Source: Jiella endophytica (GTDB taxonomy: Bacteria > Pseudomonadota > Alphaproteobacteria > Rhizobiales > Rhizobiaceae). Taken from it: 64,000 nucleotides of DNA. The notes under the pieces are model-generated. The model searched no databases. It worked only from the letters and a program-made list of their open reading frames with translations, and was not told the origin of the DNA. Positions within the stretch are counted from its first letter, which is position 1; each line of letters opens with the position of its first letter. Positions 45,443 to 54,658 of the stretch are shown here, one piece after another. Both the position numbers and the translations under genes were made by a program. The stretch is taken from the NCBI RefSeq assembly GCF_004519335.1, contig NZ_SOZD01000001.1:372001-436000 (forward strand), read 5' to 3'.

Positions 45443-46945
45443 CTACAGCCGACGGATCGGCAGGCTCCAGGCAAGGGCCAGCGCCATGAAGGAAAAGCCG
45501 GCAATGCAGAGGAAGGCGTTGCGGAAGGCGTCCTGAAGACGGCCCTCGATTGCCGTCTGCTCAGCTGCGCCGAGGCTGTCGAGGGCCTGCGGGCCTTCCT
45601 GCAGGATCCGCGCGAACGCCTCTCCGGCACCGGGATTGCCGTGGGTCATCGTGGCGAACAGCACGGTTGCGACCAGCGCCGTGCCCACCGCCGCGCCGAG
45701 CGAGCGGGAGAACTGCACGGTCGCGGCACCGGCGCCGAGCTGTTCGCGCCCCGAGGCAAGCTGCACCGTCAGCTGCACGACGCCCATCACCGTCCCCATG
45801 AAGATGGAGATCAGGCCGAATCCCCAGCTGAGGCTGGTGACCTTCAGGCTCGGCGCCAGGAAGGTGATGGCGAGCAGCGAAATCGCCACGAGCGTCAGCC
45901 CCACCGACGGGAAGATGGCGGTGTATCCGGTCCGCCCGACGATGCGGCCGGTGGTGAGCGATCCGACGCCGATCCCCATGGTCATCGGCAGCAGCAGGAA
46001 GCCCGTCTCGGCGGCAGAAGCGCCATGCACCATGCGATAATAGAGCGGCAGGAAGGTGATCAGCGAGACCAGCATCGCGCCGTGACAGGCGGCGAGCCCG
46101 TCGCAGCGCCAGATCGCCGGATGCTTCAGGAGCGGGATCGGCAGCAGCGGCGAGGGGGCCTGCCTTTCCCGCCGGACGAGCAGCACCACGGCGACCACCG
46201 CGAGGACTGCGAGCACCAGCGGCATCAGCGCGACGCCGGACGCAAGCTGCTGGGCCTGTTCCAGCATGATCAGCGTCGATGCGATGAAGGCGGCGAAGAG
46301 CACGAGGCCGGGCGTGTCGAAGCGGAAGTTTTCTCCCGTCCCCTGGCGGTTCGGCAGCCGCATCGTCATCGCCACGGCGGCAAGACCGATCGGAATATTG
46401 ACGAGAAACACCGACGGCCAGCCGAAATGCTCGGTCAGAAAGCCGCCCGCCACCGGGCCGAAGGCGCTGGAGGAGACCGCGACGGCGGCGAGATAGCCCT
46501 GATAGCGCGCCCTGTCGCGCGGCGGGATCGCTTCGCCGACCAGCGCCTGCGACAGCGTCATCAGCCCGCCGCCGCCAGCGCCCTGCAGGATGCGGGCGAT
46601 GGTCAGCATCAGGATGCTCTGGGAGAGGGCGCAGAGCAATGATGCTCCCATGAAGATCGCCAGCGCCACGAACATCAGCCGCCGACGGCCGAAGACGTCG
46701 CCGAGCCGGCCATAGACCGGCGCGGCTATGGTCGTCGCGACGAGATAGGACACCACCACCCAGGACAGCCGGTCGACGTCGCCGAGCGAGGCGGCGATGG
46801 CCGGCAGCGCCGTCGCGACGATCGTCTGGTCGACGACGGCGAGGAACATCGGCAGGACGATGGAGGGAAAGAGCGCGAGGAAGCTCTGGCGTGAGCGGTT
46901 CGGGGCGCCGTCGTCAGGCGGCTCCGACGCATCGGTCTGGGGCAT
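45443..46945 (-). CDS. Drug:H+ antiporter of the DHA2 (EmrB/QacA) family
   Basis: 500 aa major facilitator with the 14-helix pattern. Motif D1 (LDQT type; here VVDQTIVATALPAI) is in helix 1, and the motif A segment GRLGDVFGRRR follows helix 2. Such transporters export toxic compounds. The start has no good ribosome site. It is downstream of the DUF899 gene on the same strand with a 157-bp gap; a link is possible but not shown. Confidence 0.9.
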   Translation of the reverse strand: MPQTDASEPPDDGAPNRSRQSFLALFPSIVLPMFLAVVDQTIVATALPAIAASLGDVDRLSWVVVSYLVATTIAAPVYGRLGDVFGRRRLMFVALAIFMGASLLCALSQSILMLTIARILQGAGGGGLMTLSQALVGEAIPPRDRARYQGYLAAVAVSSSAFGPVAGGFLTEHFGWPSVFLVNIPIGLAAVAMTMRLPNRQGTGENFRFDTPGLVLFAAFIASTLIMLEQAQQLASGVALMPLVLAVLAVVAVVLLVRRERQAPSPLLPIPLLKHPAIWRCDGLAACHGAMLVSLITFLPLYYRMVHGASAAETGFLLLPMTMGIGVGSLTTGRIVGRTGYTAIFPSVGLTLVAISLLAITFLAPSLKVTSLSWGFGLISIFMGTVMGVVQLTVQLASGREQLGAGAATVQFSRSLGAAVGTALVATVLFATMTHGNPGAGEAFARILQEGPQALDSLGAAEQTAIEGRLQDAFRNAFLCIAGFSFMALALAWSLPIRRL

Positions 46946-47102
46946 CTGCGGGAAGTCTTCGGTGGGAGTGACGTGGCAGCATCACTTACCTATGTCGGCC
47001 GGCCGCGGGGTGAAGATCGCCGCGCTTTTTGGCTCGTCGTCAAGCCGTCTTTCGACGTTGCCGGCCAGGATCGCGTCCGGCATGTCGCCATGGCAGGGAT
47101 GC

Positions 47103-47894
47103 TTACCTCTCCGTCGGCTCGGGGCGATTCCGGAACGCCGCTTCGCCCGCCTCGGAGACCTCGACCCAGCGCTGGTCGGGCGCGGCGGCCGCGTCGTAGC
47201 CATCGTGCCAGTTCCACCATTTGTAGGGCGGCGTCTGCGGATAGCCTTGCGGCGAATCCTCCCAGCTTTCCTGACGGCCGAGCGGCGTCATGTCGAGGTA
47301 GCTCCAGGTCGTGCCGATCGCCTCGTCGCCGCGGCTGTTGATGAAGTAGGTCCGGTAGATCCTGCCGTTCTCTCGAAAGAAGACATTGTGCCCATGCCAC
47401 TGGTCGACGCCGAAATCGAGATCGAACTCGTCAGTCAGCGAGTACCAGGGGATTTCCCAGCCGTTTTTCGTCTTGAGACGGGCAATATCGTTCTGCGGCG
47501 CTCTGGAAACGTAGGCGAGAGTCGTGTCGCGGGCATTGAGATGGGCAAGATGGGCAACCTGGTCGGCGACCATGGAACAGCCCCGGCAGGCTTGCTCCGG
47601 CCAGCCGAAGACCCCGGGCTCGAAGAAGGCGCGGTAGACGATCAGCTGGCGGCGACCCTCGAAGAGGTCTTCGAGGCCGACGCGGCCCTCCGGTCCCTCG
47701 AAGGCATAGGACTTATCGACTTCAAGCCATGGCATCCGGCGCCGCTCCGCCGCCAGCGCGTCGCGGGCCCGGGTGTGGGCCTTTTCGCGCGATAGCATCG
47801 CGGCATGGGCCGCGTTCCATTCCTCCCGCGAGACGACCGCGGGTCTCTCTTGCGAAAGCCGACTTCCGCGGTCGAGCGGCTGTGATGACATCAT
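47103..47894 (-). CDS. DUF899 thioredoxin-like protein
   Basis: 263 aa of the DUF899 (AhpC/thioredoxin-like) family. Seen: the ACRGC cysteine pair in PEQACRGCSMVADQV, and the C-terminal WNWHDGY segment typical of the family. Function is unknown; the thioredoxin fold and CxxC suggest a redox role. It lies 104 bp after the GST gene in the ArsR-AHSA1-GST group. Confidence 0.88.
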   Translation of the reverse strand: MMSSQPLDRGSRLSQERPAVVSREEWNAAHAAMLSREKAHTRARDALAAERRRMPWLEVDKSYAFEGPEGRVGLEDLFEGRRQLIVYRAFFEPGVFGWPEQACRGCSMVADQVAHLAHLNARDTTLAYVSRAPQNDIARLKTKNGWEIPWYSLTDEFDLDFGVDQWHGHNVFFRENGRIYRTYFINSRGDEAIGTTWSYLDMTPLGRQESWEDSPQGYPQTPPYKWWNWHDGYDAAAAPDQRWVEVSEAGEAAFRNRPEPTER

Positions 47895-47998
47895 GGGTCT
47901 TCATCCCGTGTTCTGGCGGCTGCGTCGAACGCCCGGACGCGGCCGGGCGCTCCGTCTGCAGGCGTGTCCAGTCGGTTGCCGCGACGCGGCCCGGTCGT

Positions 47999-48655
47999 TC
48001 ACGCGGCGACGGCGCTCTCGCGGTAGCCGGCGATCTGCTCGTCGAGTGCCCGCCGAAACGCGGGTCGCGCTTCGCAGCGGGTCTGGTAGCGCTTCACCGG
48101 CCCGTATTCCGCCACCAGATCGGTGTGCCCGATGAGCCTCAGAACGGTGGTCATCAGGATGTCGGCGGCGGAGAAGCGACCGGTGAGGTAGTCCCGGCCA
48201 TCGAGCCAGGTCGCGAGGGCGTCGAGGCGTGTCCTGACGGCCTCGACGGCGCCGGGGCGCCGCAGCTTCGCCCAGTCCTGATCGGCGTGCTGGAGATCGA
48301 GGACCGAAAGTTCGTTCAGCGGAAGCTCCATCGTGTTGAGCGCGGCGAACATCCAGGTCAGTGTCTCGGCGCGCCCGTCGGCATCCTCCGGCATCAGGGC
48401 GGGGGAGGTTTCGGCGATCCTGTAGAGGATCGCGCCGGACTCGAACATCGTCCTGCCGTCTGCCGCAAAGACCGGGACGAGGCCGAAGGGGTGGCTGCGC
48501 CGGTGGCTCTCCGAATGCCGCTCGCTGACCTCGACTGCCGCCGTTTCATAGGCGATCCCCGCCTCGTTGAGGGCCCAGCGCACCCGCAGATCCCTCACCA
48601 GCCCTTCGGCAAAACTCGGCACCTTGCGGAAGCCGGTCACGATTGCGTCCTGCAT
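47999..48655 (-). CDS. Glutathione S-transferase family protein
   Basis: 218 aa. The N-terminal thioredoxin-like domain contains NPFGLVP-like SHPFGLVPVF and MFESGAILYRIAE (the ES motif binding gamma-glutamate). The C-terminal helical domain contains FSAADILMTTVLR. It starts one base after the stop of the AHSA1 gene, so both belong to one operon. The substrate is unknown. Confidence 0.9.
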   Translation of the reverse strand: MQDAIVTGFRKVPSFAEGLVRDLRVRWALNEAGIAYETAAVEVSERHSESHRRSHPFGLVPVFAADGRTMFESGAILYRIAETSPALMPEDADGRAETLTWMFAALNTMELPLNELSVLDLQHADQDWAKLRRPGAVEAVRTRLDALATWLDGRDYLTGRFSAADILMTTVLRLIGHTDLVAEYGPVKRYQTRCEARPAFRRALDEQIAGYRESAVAA

Positions 48656-48656
48656 G

Positions 48657-49118
48657 TCACACCTCCTCTGCGGCGAGTTCGTCCACCCTGCGGACGACCT
48701 TCGGCCAGCCGTTGCTCATGTTCCTGAAGCTGAAATCGTTCTGCGGCCGGAAGCCGGAATGGACGAGGCGAAGCCGCGTGCCGGCTTCCGACTGGGCGAG
48801 CGTCCAGGTGACGACGGTGTCGAGAAGCGAGCCATATTCGGTGTTGGCCTCGTCGCCGCCCTTCCAGCTGTGCGCCAGCCGCTCGTTCGCGACGACTTCG
48901 AGGACTTCGCATCGGATCAGGCCGTCCCACGGACCTGCCGGCGTCGTCTGGAAGGTGAAGCGGTTGCCGACCACCGGCTCGAAGCCGGTCGGCTTCATCA
49001 GCCAGCGGCCCATCAGATCCGGGTCGGTCAACACCTTCCACAAGGTCGCAGCCGCGTGGGGAAAGGTCTCCTCGACGACGATGTCGCGGGTGTGCGAGGC
49101 AAGGTCCACGGCGATCAT
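48657..49118 (-). CDS. AHSA1/SRPBCC-domain protein
   Basis: 153 aa START-like fold of the Aha1-related family. Seen: the family start VVEETFPHAAATLWKVLTDP and the hydrophobic cavity strands. Proteins of this type are commonly paired with small ArsR regulators, as here (4-bp overlap). The ligand is unknown. Confidence 0.88.
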   Translation of the reverse strand: MIAVDLASHTRDIVVEETFPHAAATLWKVLTDPDLMGRWLMKPTGFEPVVGNRFTFQTTPAGPWDGLIRCEVLEVVANERLAHSWKGGDEANTEYGSLLDTVVTWTLAQSEAGTRLRLVHSGFRPQNDFSFRNMSNGWPKVVRRVDELAAEEV

Positions 49119-49444
49119 GGATCGATCTCCTTCAACAAGACTTCCAGTCGTTCGAACCTGCCTCGCCAGAAGGCGGCGTAGTGGTCCATCCAGTCGGCCA
49201 GCGGTTCGAGGCCCTCGGGCTTCGCGCGGTAGAAGACCCGCCGCCCTTCCGGGCGTTCGCTGACGAGGCCGGCAAGCTTCAGCTGTTTGAGATGTTGCGA
49301 GATCGCGCCCTGCGTCACGCCGCTGCCGCGGGTCAGTTCGACGACGGTCACTTCGTCGGCCTGGGCGATCCGCTCCAGCACCGCCCGCCGCGTCGGATCG
49401 GCGAGGGCGCGCATCACGGTGGTGACGGAGGTTGTCTGGCTCAT
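49115..49444 (-). CDS. ArsR-family transcriptional regulator
   Basis: 109 aa winged helix protein. Seen: MRALADPTRRAVLERI, GVTQGAISQHLKQLKLAGLV and the wing EGRRVFYRA. No metal-binding CVC motif is present, so it is the metal-independent kind that controls an adjacent AHSA1 gene. ATG 49444 gives the usual size. First gene of a four-gene run with AHSA1, GST and DUF899 genes. Confidence 0.9.
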   Translation of the reverse strand: MSQTTSVTTVMRALADPTRRAVLERIAQADEVTVVELTRGSGVTQGAISQHLKQLKLAGLVSERPEGRRVFYRAKPEGLEPLADWMDHYAAFWRGRFERLEVLLKEIDP

Positions 49445-49590
49445 GGCAGTATCATTAGCGATCTCTAATCGATGAGTCAACGCTAATGCATGACCCCGCC
49501 CGGCATTCGCGGTCCGGCTCGGCCGGCAGCTTGTGTCGGCGCCGGCGACGGGCGAGGGTGGGTGCTTCCATCCCAGCCGAGTCGCCGCGC

Positions 49591-50739
49591 ATGCAGACCA
49601 TCTCCATCCTCGAGCGCCTGATCGCCTTTCCGACACTGTCGCGCACCCCGAACCTGCCGCTCTTGGACTATGTCGCGGAGCTCCTCTTGGGCGTCGGCGC
49701 GCGCATCGACTGGGTGCGTCACGAGAGCGGCGAGCGGGCCAATCTCTTCGCCACGATCGGGCCGGAGGGCGTGCCCGGCGTCATGCTCTCCGGCCACACC
49801 GATGTCGTCCCGGTGGAGGGGCAGGACTGGACGGTCGATCCCTTCGCGATGACGCGCCGTGACGGCCGGCTCTATGGCCGCGGCACCGCCGACATGAAGG
49901 GCTTCGTCGCGTCCGCGGTGGCGGCGGCGCTCAGCGCCTCCAGGCGGCACCTCAGGACCCCGCTGCATCTGGCGCTATCCTACGACGAGGAGATCGGCTG
50001 CATCGGCGTGCGGGACCTCGTCGACATCCTGGCAAAGGCACCGGTGAAGCCGCTGATGTGCATCGTCGGCGAGCCGACCGAGCTGAAGGTCGCGACTGGA
50101 CACAAGGGCAAGGGCTTCTACCGCGCCACCTGCAAAGGCAGGGAGGGGCACACGGCGCTCGCCCCCAGGGCGATGAACGCGCTCCATCTTGCCGCGGACT
50201 TCTCCCGCGCCGTGCGCGACCTCCAGGCAGAGGTGGCGGAAACAGGTGCAAAGGACGACGACTACGACATCCCCTATACGACGCTGCATGTCGGCCGCAT
50301 CGCCGGCGGCTTGAGCCCCAACATCGTGCCGAACCACGCCGAGGTCGATTTCGAGATCCGCTATCTGGCGGCGGCCGATCCCGAGGCGCTGATCGGCCGC
50401 CTGAAGGCCGATGCCGACCGCATCGTTTCGCAGACCGGCGACCGGGACGCCGCCATTTCGATCGAGACCACCCGCGGCTATCCGGGCCTCGACACGGCGC
50501 CGGGCGCCGGCGTCGTCGACTTCGTCCGCTCGCTCACCGGGGAGAACGCCACGATCAAGGTCGCCTTCGGCACGGAAGGCGGATTGTTCTCCGAGGCGGC
50601 GGGAATCCCGACGGTGATCTGCGGGCCCGGCTCGATGAACCAGGGTCACCGGCCGGACGAGTTCGTCAGCGAGGAGCAGCTCGCCCGCTGCGACGCCATG
50701 CTCGGCGCCCTAATCGACCGGCTCGAGGCCGGGCTCTGA
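49591..50739 (+). CDS. argE: Acetylornithine deacetylase (M20 family)
   Basis: 382 aa zinc-dependent deacylase. Seen: SGHTDVVPVEGQDW, GRGTADMKGF, the catalytic glutamates in YDEEIGC, and a zinc histidine in NQGHRPDE. The ArgE assignment is from the WTVDPF and GTEGGLF signatures. ATG 49591 is used; an in-frame start at 49486 adds an Arg-rich leader. Most rhizobia have an ArgJ route, so this may serve ornithine release or a related N-acyl amino acid. It runs convergently into the agmatinase-family gene 12 bp away. Confidence 0.88.
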   Translation: MQTISILERLIAFPTLSRTPNLPLLDYVAELLLGVGARIDWVRHESGERANLFATIGPEGVPGVMLSGHTDVVPVEGQDWTVDPFAMTRRDGRLYGRGTADMKGFVASAVAAALSASRRHLRTPLHLALSYDEEIGCIGVRDLVDILAKAPVKPLMCIVGEPTELKVATGHKGKGFYRATCKGREGHTALAPRAMNALHLAADFSRAVRDLQAEVAETGAKDDDYDIPYTTLHVGRIAGGLSPNIVPNHAEVDFEIRYLAAADPEALIGRLKADADRIVSQTGDRDAAISIETTRGYPGLDTAPGAGVVDFVRSLTGENATIKVAFGTEGGLFSEAAGIPTVICGPGSMNQGHRPDEFVSEEQLARCDAMLGALIDRLEAGL

Positions 50740-50751
50740 CGAATCGTCGGG

Positions 50752-51708
50752 TTATCCGCCCCTGCGCGCCGTCGCCTGCGCCATGACGCAGAGCAGCTCG
50801 AACATCATCGTCGCGCCGGTGAGCGCGGTGATGCCGCTCGGATCGAGCGGTGGCGAGACCTCGACGACGTCCGCCCCGACGATGTCGACGCCGGCAAGCC
50901 CGCGCACCAGCGCCTGCGCCTGGAAGGTGGTGATGCCGCCGATCTCCGGCGTGCCGGTGCCGGGTGCGAAGGCCGGATCGATGATGTCGATGTCGAAGGA
51001 GACGTAGGTCTCGGCTGCACCGGCGATCTCGCGCGCCTCGGCCATCACGTCGGCGACGCCGCGTGCCATCAGTTCCTCGATGAAGATCATCCGGATGCCT
51101 TCGGCCTTGGCGAAATCGAAATTCGCCGCATCCGAGATCGCGCCCCGAAGGCCGATCTGCACCATGCGCTTCGGGTCGAGCAGGCCTTCCTCGACGGCCC
51201 GGCGGAACGGCGTACCGTGATTGTAGCGGTTTCCGAAGAATTCGTCGTAAGTATCCGAATGCGCGTCGAAATGGATGAGGGCGCGGGGTGCGCCGCGCAA
51301 CAGGCCGCGCAGGATCGGCAGGGTGATCAGATGATCGCCGCCGGCGGTCAGCGGAATGGCGCCTGCCGCCGCGACCTCGTGGTAGAAGCCGGTGATCCGC
51401 TCGATGCTGTCGGCCGGGTCGACCGGGTTCACCGGCGCGTCGCCGCAATCGGCGATCCCGGCGAGATCGTAGGGCGAGGTCAGGCTCGTATGATGGAACG
51501 GGCGGACGAGGCTCGACTGGTTGCGGATCTCGCGCGGCCCGTGGCGGGCGCCGGTGCGGTTGGTGGTGCCGCCGTCGAAGGGAATGCCGAGGAGCGCGAT
51601 GTCCACCTCGTCGGGCCGCGCGACAGGCAGGCGCATGAAGCTCGCCGGGCCGGCAAAGCGCGGCACTTCGGCGGAATCGAGCGGGCGAAAGCGGCGATCG
51701 TCGGCCAC
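50752..51708 (-). CDS. Agmatinase-family ureohydrolase
   Basis: 318 aa manganese ureohydrolase. All metal ligands are present: GGDH, HFDAHSDTYD and SFDIDIIDPAFAPGTGTPE. The family covers agmatinase, guanidinobutyrase, guanidinopropionase and formiminoglutamase. The overall pattern is closest to agmatinase/guanidinobutyrase; the exact guanidine substrate cannot be told. Start is GTG at 51708 with GGAG nine bases before. Confidence 0.87.
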   Translation of the reverse strand: MADDRRFRPLDSAEVPRFAGPASFMRLPVARPDEVDIALLGIPFDGGTTNRTGARHGPREIRNQSSLVRPFHHTSLTSPYDLAGIADCGDAPVNPVDPADSIERITGFYHEVAAAGAIPLTAGGDHLITLPILRGLLRGAPRALIHFDAHSDTYDEFFGNRYNHGTPFRRAVEEGLLDPKRMVQIGLRGAISDAANFDFAKAEGIRMIFIEELMARGVADVMAEAREIAGAAETYVSFDIDIIDPAFAPGTGTPEIGGITTFQAQALVRGLAGVDIVGADVVEVSPPLDPSGITALTGATMMFELLCVMAQATARRGG

Positions 51709-51768
51709 GGCGTCAAGCTCCGGTGGGGATTGATATCGGCAGGGTGGACGCGCGGGGTAACGGCCGGA

Positions 51769-52932
51769 TCAGCCGGCCCGCGCCCGTCCCGCCTCGATCA
51801 GCCGCGAAATATATTGCGCGAACTCGAAGTTCGGCCGCTCGAGATGCGACAGCGGGCCGGGCTCGCTGAGCTGGCTGCAAAGGCCCCTGTAGACGCGCTC
51901 GGTGCAGCCGCGATCCTCGACATTGACGTCGTCGAGCAGCGCCTTCACCGCCTCGAAGTGCCCGCGCGCCTCCGGATCGCCGACATAGTCCGGCGACATG
52001 CCGCCGCCATAGAGGATCTTGACGTGATCCGGGCCGTCCGGATGCAGGCTGAGATACCAGAAATAGCCGTTGGTCAGCGAGATGAAGAGGGCGGGATAGA
52101 CCGACAGGAGCCAGGTGGTGCGCCGCTGGTCGCCGGTGAGCGTGGTGTTGTCCGGATGGGCAAGTGCCAGCGGCACGGCGTCGTTGCGCAGGATGAAGTG
52201 GTAGTTGAAGGCCTCGGTGCCTTCCGGGAGCGTCATCTTCATCAGGTCGTCGGCCGAGCCGCCGATCGTGCCGGCGTGGCAGGCCGGCAGGTGATAGCTC
52301 TCCATGAAGTTCTCGGCGAGGACCTTCCAGTTGGTGTTCCAGCGATGCTCCTCGCGGAAGGTCTCGGTGTAGTTTTCCATGCCAAGATAGCCGACCAGCG
52401 CCTCAACGTCCTTCAGCCGCTCGGCCGGGCTCGGCGCATCCGGGTTCAGCGTCACCATGATCCAGCCGAGCCATTCCTCGCAGCGGATCTCGGGAAGCGC
52501 GATCTCGTCCCTGCAGAAGCTCTGATTGGCGACCATCGCCGGAGCGCCGCGCAGGGAGCCGTCGAGATTGTAGGTCCAGGCGTGGTAGGGGCAGACGATC
52601 GAGCGCACTGTGCCGCGGCCCTGAAGCATCGTGGACATCCGGTGGCGGCAGACATTCGACAGCGCCCGAAGCTGGCCGTCCTTGCCGCGCAGGACGATCA
52701 CCGGCTCGCCGGCGATCTCCATGGTGAGATAGGCGCCGGGCTCGGCCAGCGCGTCGGCACGGCCGGCGCAGAGCCATTCCCTCGCAAAGATGTGTTCGAG
52801 TTCCTGCTGCAGGAAATTCGGCGAGGTATAGACCGATTTCGGCATCGCCAGAGCCGTCTCGAAGGGCACCGAGACATTCGCCGCGAGTTCGTCTGCGGGC
52901 GACTCGGCGAGCTTGGGATCGTGGACGTTCAT
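51769..52932 (-). CDS. Rieske non-heme iron oxygenase, alpha subunit
   Basis: 387 aa. The Rieske [2Fe-2S] ligands are seen as CRHR and CPYHAW, and the mononuclear iron site as ENFMESYHLPACH. The size and arrangement resemble glycine betaine/choline-type and related aromatic oxygenases. No reductase or ferredoxin gene is adjacent. GAGG lies in front of ATG 52932. Known members that oxidise betaine-type compounds release formaldehyde, which would suit a serine-cycle organism, but the substrate is not established here. Confidence 0.88.
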   Translation of the reverse strand: MNVHDPKLAESPADELAANVSVPFETALAMPKSVYTSPNFLQQELEHIFAREWLCAGRADALAEPGAYLTMEIAGEPVIVLRGKDGQLRALSNVCRHRMSTMLQGRGTVRSIVCPYHAWTYNLDGSLRGAPAMVANQSFCRDEIALPEIRCEEWLGWIMVTLNPDAPSPAERLKDVEALVGYLGMENYTETFREEHRWNTNWKVLAENFMESYHLPACHAGTIGGSADDLMKMTLPEGTEAFNYHFILRNDAVPLALAHPDNTTLTGDQRRTTWLLSVYPALFISLTNGYFWYLSLHPDGPDHVKILYGGGMSPDYVGDPEARGHFEAVKALLDDVNVEDRGCTERVYRGLCSQLSEPGPLSHLERPNFEFAQYISRLIEAGRARAG

Positions 52933-53316
52933 GGCTTGGACCTCGAAGCGGCGGGACGGTCGGGAAGGCTCGCGGGCATCCTGCGACGGACGCTGGAATT
53001 CCCCCAAGCCCGAATTTCTAGGATGTTTCGTCGCACTTCGCCAGCACCGAGAGTGCGGTGCACATTTCGTAACCCTTGCGACGACCGCGCGGCCTCCGAT
53101 CTGCCGCAATGCTGGCCTCGAACACCCGTTCGACCATGCTTTGCAAACCTGCGGGTGAGAGCCCATATACCCGCGAGCCAAACGTCCCGGCAACGGAGCG
53201 GCGATTCCTCCGGCATCGCCCGGACGTCTCGGCGCGGCCCCACGGGACCATCGCGCAGCCGCCGGCCCCCACGACGGGGCGCGTTTCGGGCGGCTGCCGC
53301 AACAAGGAACATCATC
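52933..53316. other. Divergent intergenic region without a gene
   Basis: 384 bp between the Rieske oxygenase and the cyclase gene. It must contain both promoters. I see no credible gene, no strong hexamers and no terminator in it. AAGGA lies 8 bases before the cyclase start. Confidence 0.5.
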
Positions 53317-54588
53317 ATGGAGCTCGTACGCTCTGCCCCCCTTATCCGATCGCCCCGGGCGGACGGCCAGCTCCTCGAGCGAAAGGCAATCATCGACTGG
53401 CTCGTGAAGGACACGAGCCGGGAGCGCTTCGTCGACAATATCTTCCAGGAACTCTGCGACCGCCTGCGGGCCGCCGGCATGCCGGTGGCGCGGGCGACGC
53501 TGCATTTCCGCATCCAGCATCCGCAGTGGCTCGGCGCCCGCATCCTGTGGCGCGACGGCGCGCCGGAAGTCGAGATCGAGACCTTCCAGCACGGTGTCCT
53601 GGAATCGCCCGGCTATCTCGAAAGCCCCGTCGCGCGGGTCCATGCCGGCGATGCCGAGGTGCGCTGGAGCGTTTCGGACGGTGAGGAGAATCTCGATCAG
53701 TACCCGCTGTTCAGGCGACTGCGTGACGAAGGCCTGACCGAATATTTCGCCTGGCCGCTCGAACACACCCTCGGGCGCCGGCATGTCATCACCTTCGCCA
53801 GCGACGCTGCTGACGGATTTTCCGACGACGACCGGGCGTTTTTATCCGAGCTGTTGCCGCATTTCGCGCTGGTCAGCGAGATCCGGCTGAAGAACCGCCT
53901 CGCCCGCACGCTTCTCGAAACCTATGTCGGTCCCCATGCCAGCGAGGAGATCCTCGCCGGCGCGATCACCCGCGGCAGCGGCACGACGGTCGCCGCTGCG
54001 ATCATCGTCTGCGACCTGCGCGACTTCACCCACATCTCCGAGCTGTGGCCGCGCGACGACGTGATCGAGATCCTCAACGGCTATTTCGATGCGATCTGCG
54101 AGCCGATCGAGCGGCACGGCGGCGAGATCCTGAAATTCATCGGCGACGGCCTCTTGGCGATCTTCCCGCTCGATCGGCCCACCGCCTGCGACGATCTCCT
54201 GTCGGCGGTCGACGAGGCGCAGGCGGCGATGGACGCGCTGAATGCCGAGCGCGAGCGCGGTGGCCACGAGATCCTGCGCTACGGCGTCGGCATTCATCTG
54301 GGCGATGTGATGTACGGCAATATCGGATCGCGCACGCGCCTCGACTTCACGGTCATCGGCCCTTCGGTCAACGCCGCCTCGCGGCTCGAATCCCTCACCA
54401 AGACGCTGAAGCGCCCGGTGCTGGTGTCGAAGGCCTTCGCCGAGCAGGCAAGCTGCAACAGGGCGCTGGAGAGCCTCGGCTCCTACCCGCTGCGCGGTTT
54501 CGGCGAGGAGATGGAGGTCTTCTCCTTCTCGATCGATCGCTGGCGGGCATCGATGCCCGAACAGGCGATTACGGCCAAGGCATCCTGA
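53317..54588 (+). CDS. Adenylate/guanylate cyclase (class III)
   Basis: 423 aa. An N-terminal domain of about 200 residues of the kind found in many rhizobial cyclases (sensor function unknown) is followed by a class III catalytic domain: VCDLRDFTHISE with the first metal Asp, KFIGDGLLAIFP with the second, and GIHLGDVMYGNIGSRTRLDF with the transition-state Asn/Arg region (NAASRLE). No membrane segment is seen, so the enzyme is cytoplasmic. ATG 53317 follows AAGGAAC. An upstream run in the same frame covers opposite-strand genes and is not coding. Confidence 0.93.
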   Translation: MELVRSAPLIRSPRADGQLLERKAIIDWLVKDTSRERFVDNIFQELCDRLRAAGMPVARATLHFRIQHPQWLGARILWRDGAPEVEIETFQHGVLESPGYLESPVARVHAGDAEVRWSVSDGEENLDQYPLFRRLRDEGLTEYFAWPLEHTLGRRHVITFASDAADGFSDDDRAFLSELLPHFALVSEIRLKNRLARTLLETYVGPHASEEILAGAITRGSGTTVAAAIIVCDLRDFTHISELWPRDDVIEILNGYFDAICEPIERHGGEILKFIGDGLLAIFPLDRPTACDDLLSAVDEAQAAMDALNAERERGGHEILRYGVGIHLGDVMYGNIGSRTRLDFTVIGPSVNAASRLESLTKTLKRPVLVSKAFAEQASCNRALESLGSYPLRGFGEEMEVFSFSIDRWRASMPEQAITAKAS

Positions 54589-54658
54589 GCGAGGGCGGCC
54601 CGGGCGTCTCCGTCCGTCGAGGCAACGGCGCGCGCGCCGGGCAGCGGCGTTCCTGCGC

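Noticed and set aside
50752-51708. The ureohydrolase as HutG of the histidine pathway
   Set aside because: With HutF present, the missing step is N-formylglutamate deformylase, which belongs to a different family. The gene is also not in the hut operon.
51217-53316. Long plus-strand extension of the cyclase reading frame upstream of 53317
   Set aside because: It lies antisense to the ureohydrolase and the Rieske oxygenase, both of which have complete motif sets; the cyclase domain starts with a good ribosome site at 53317.
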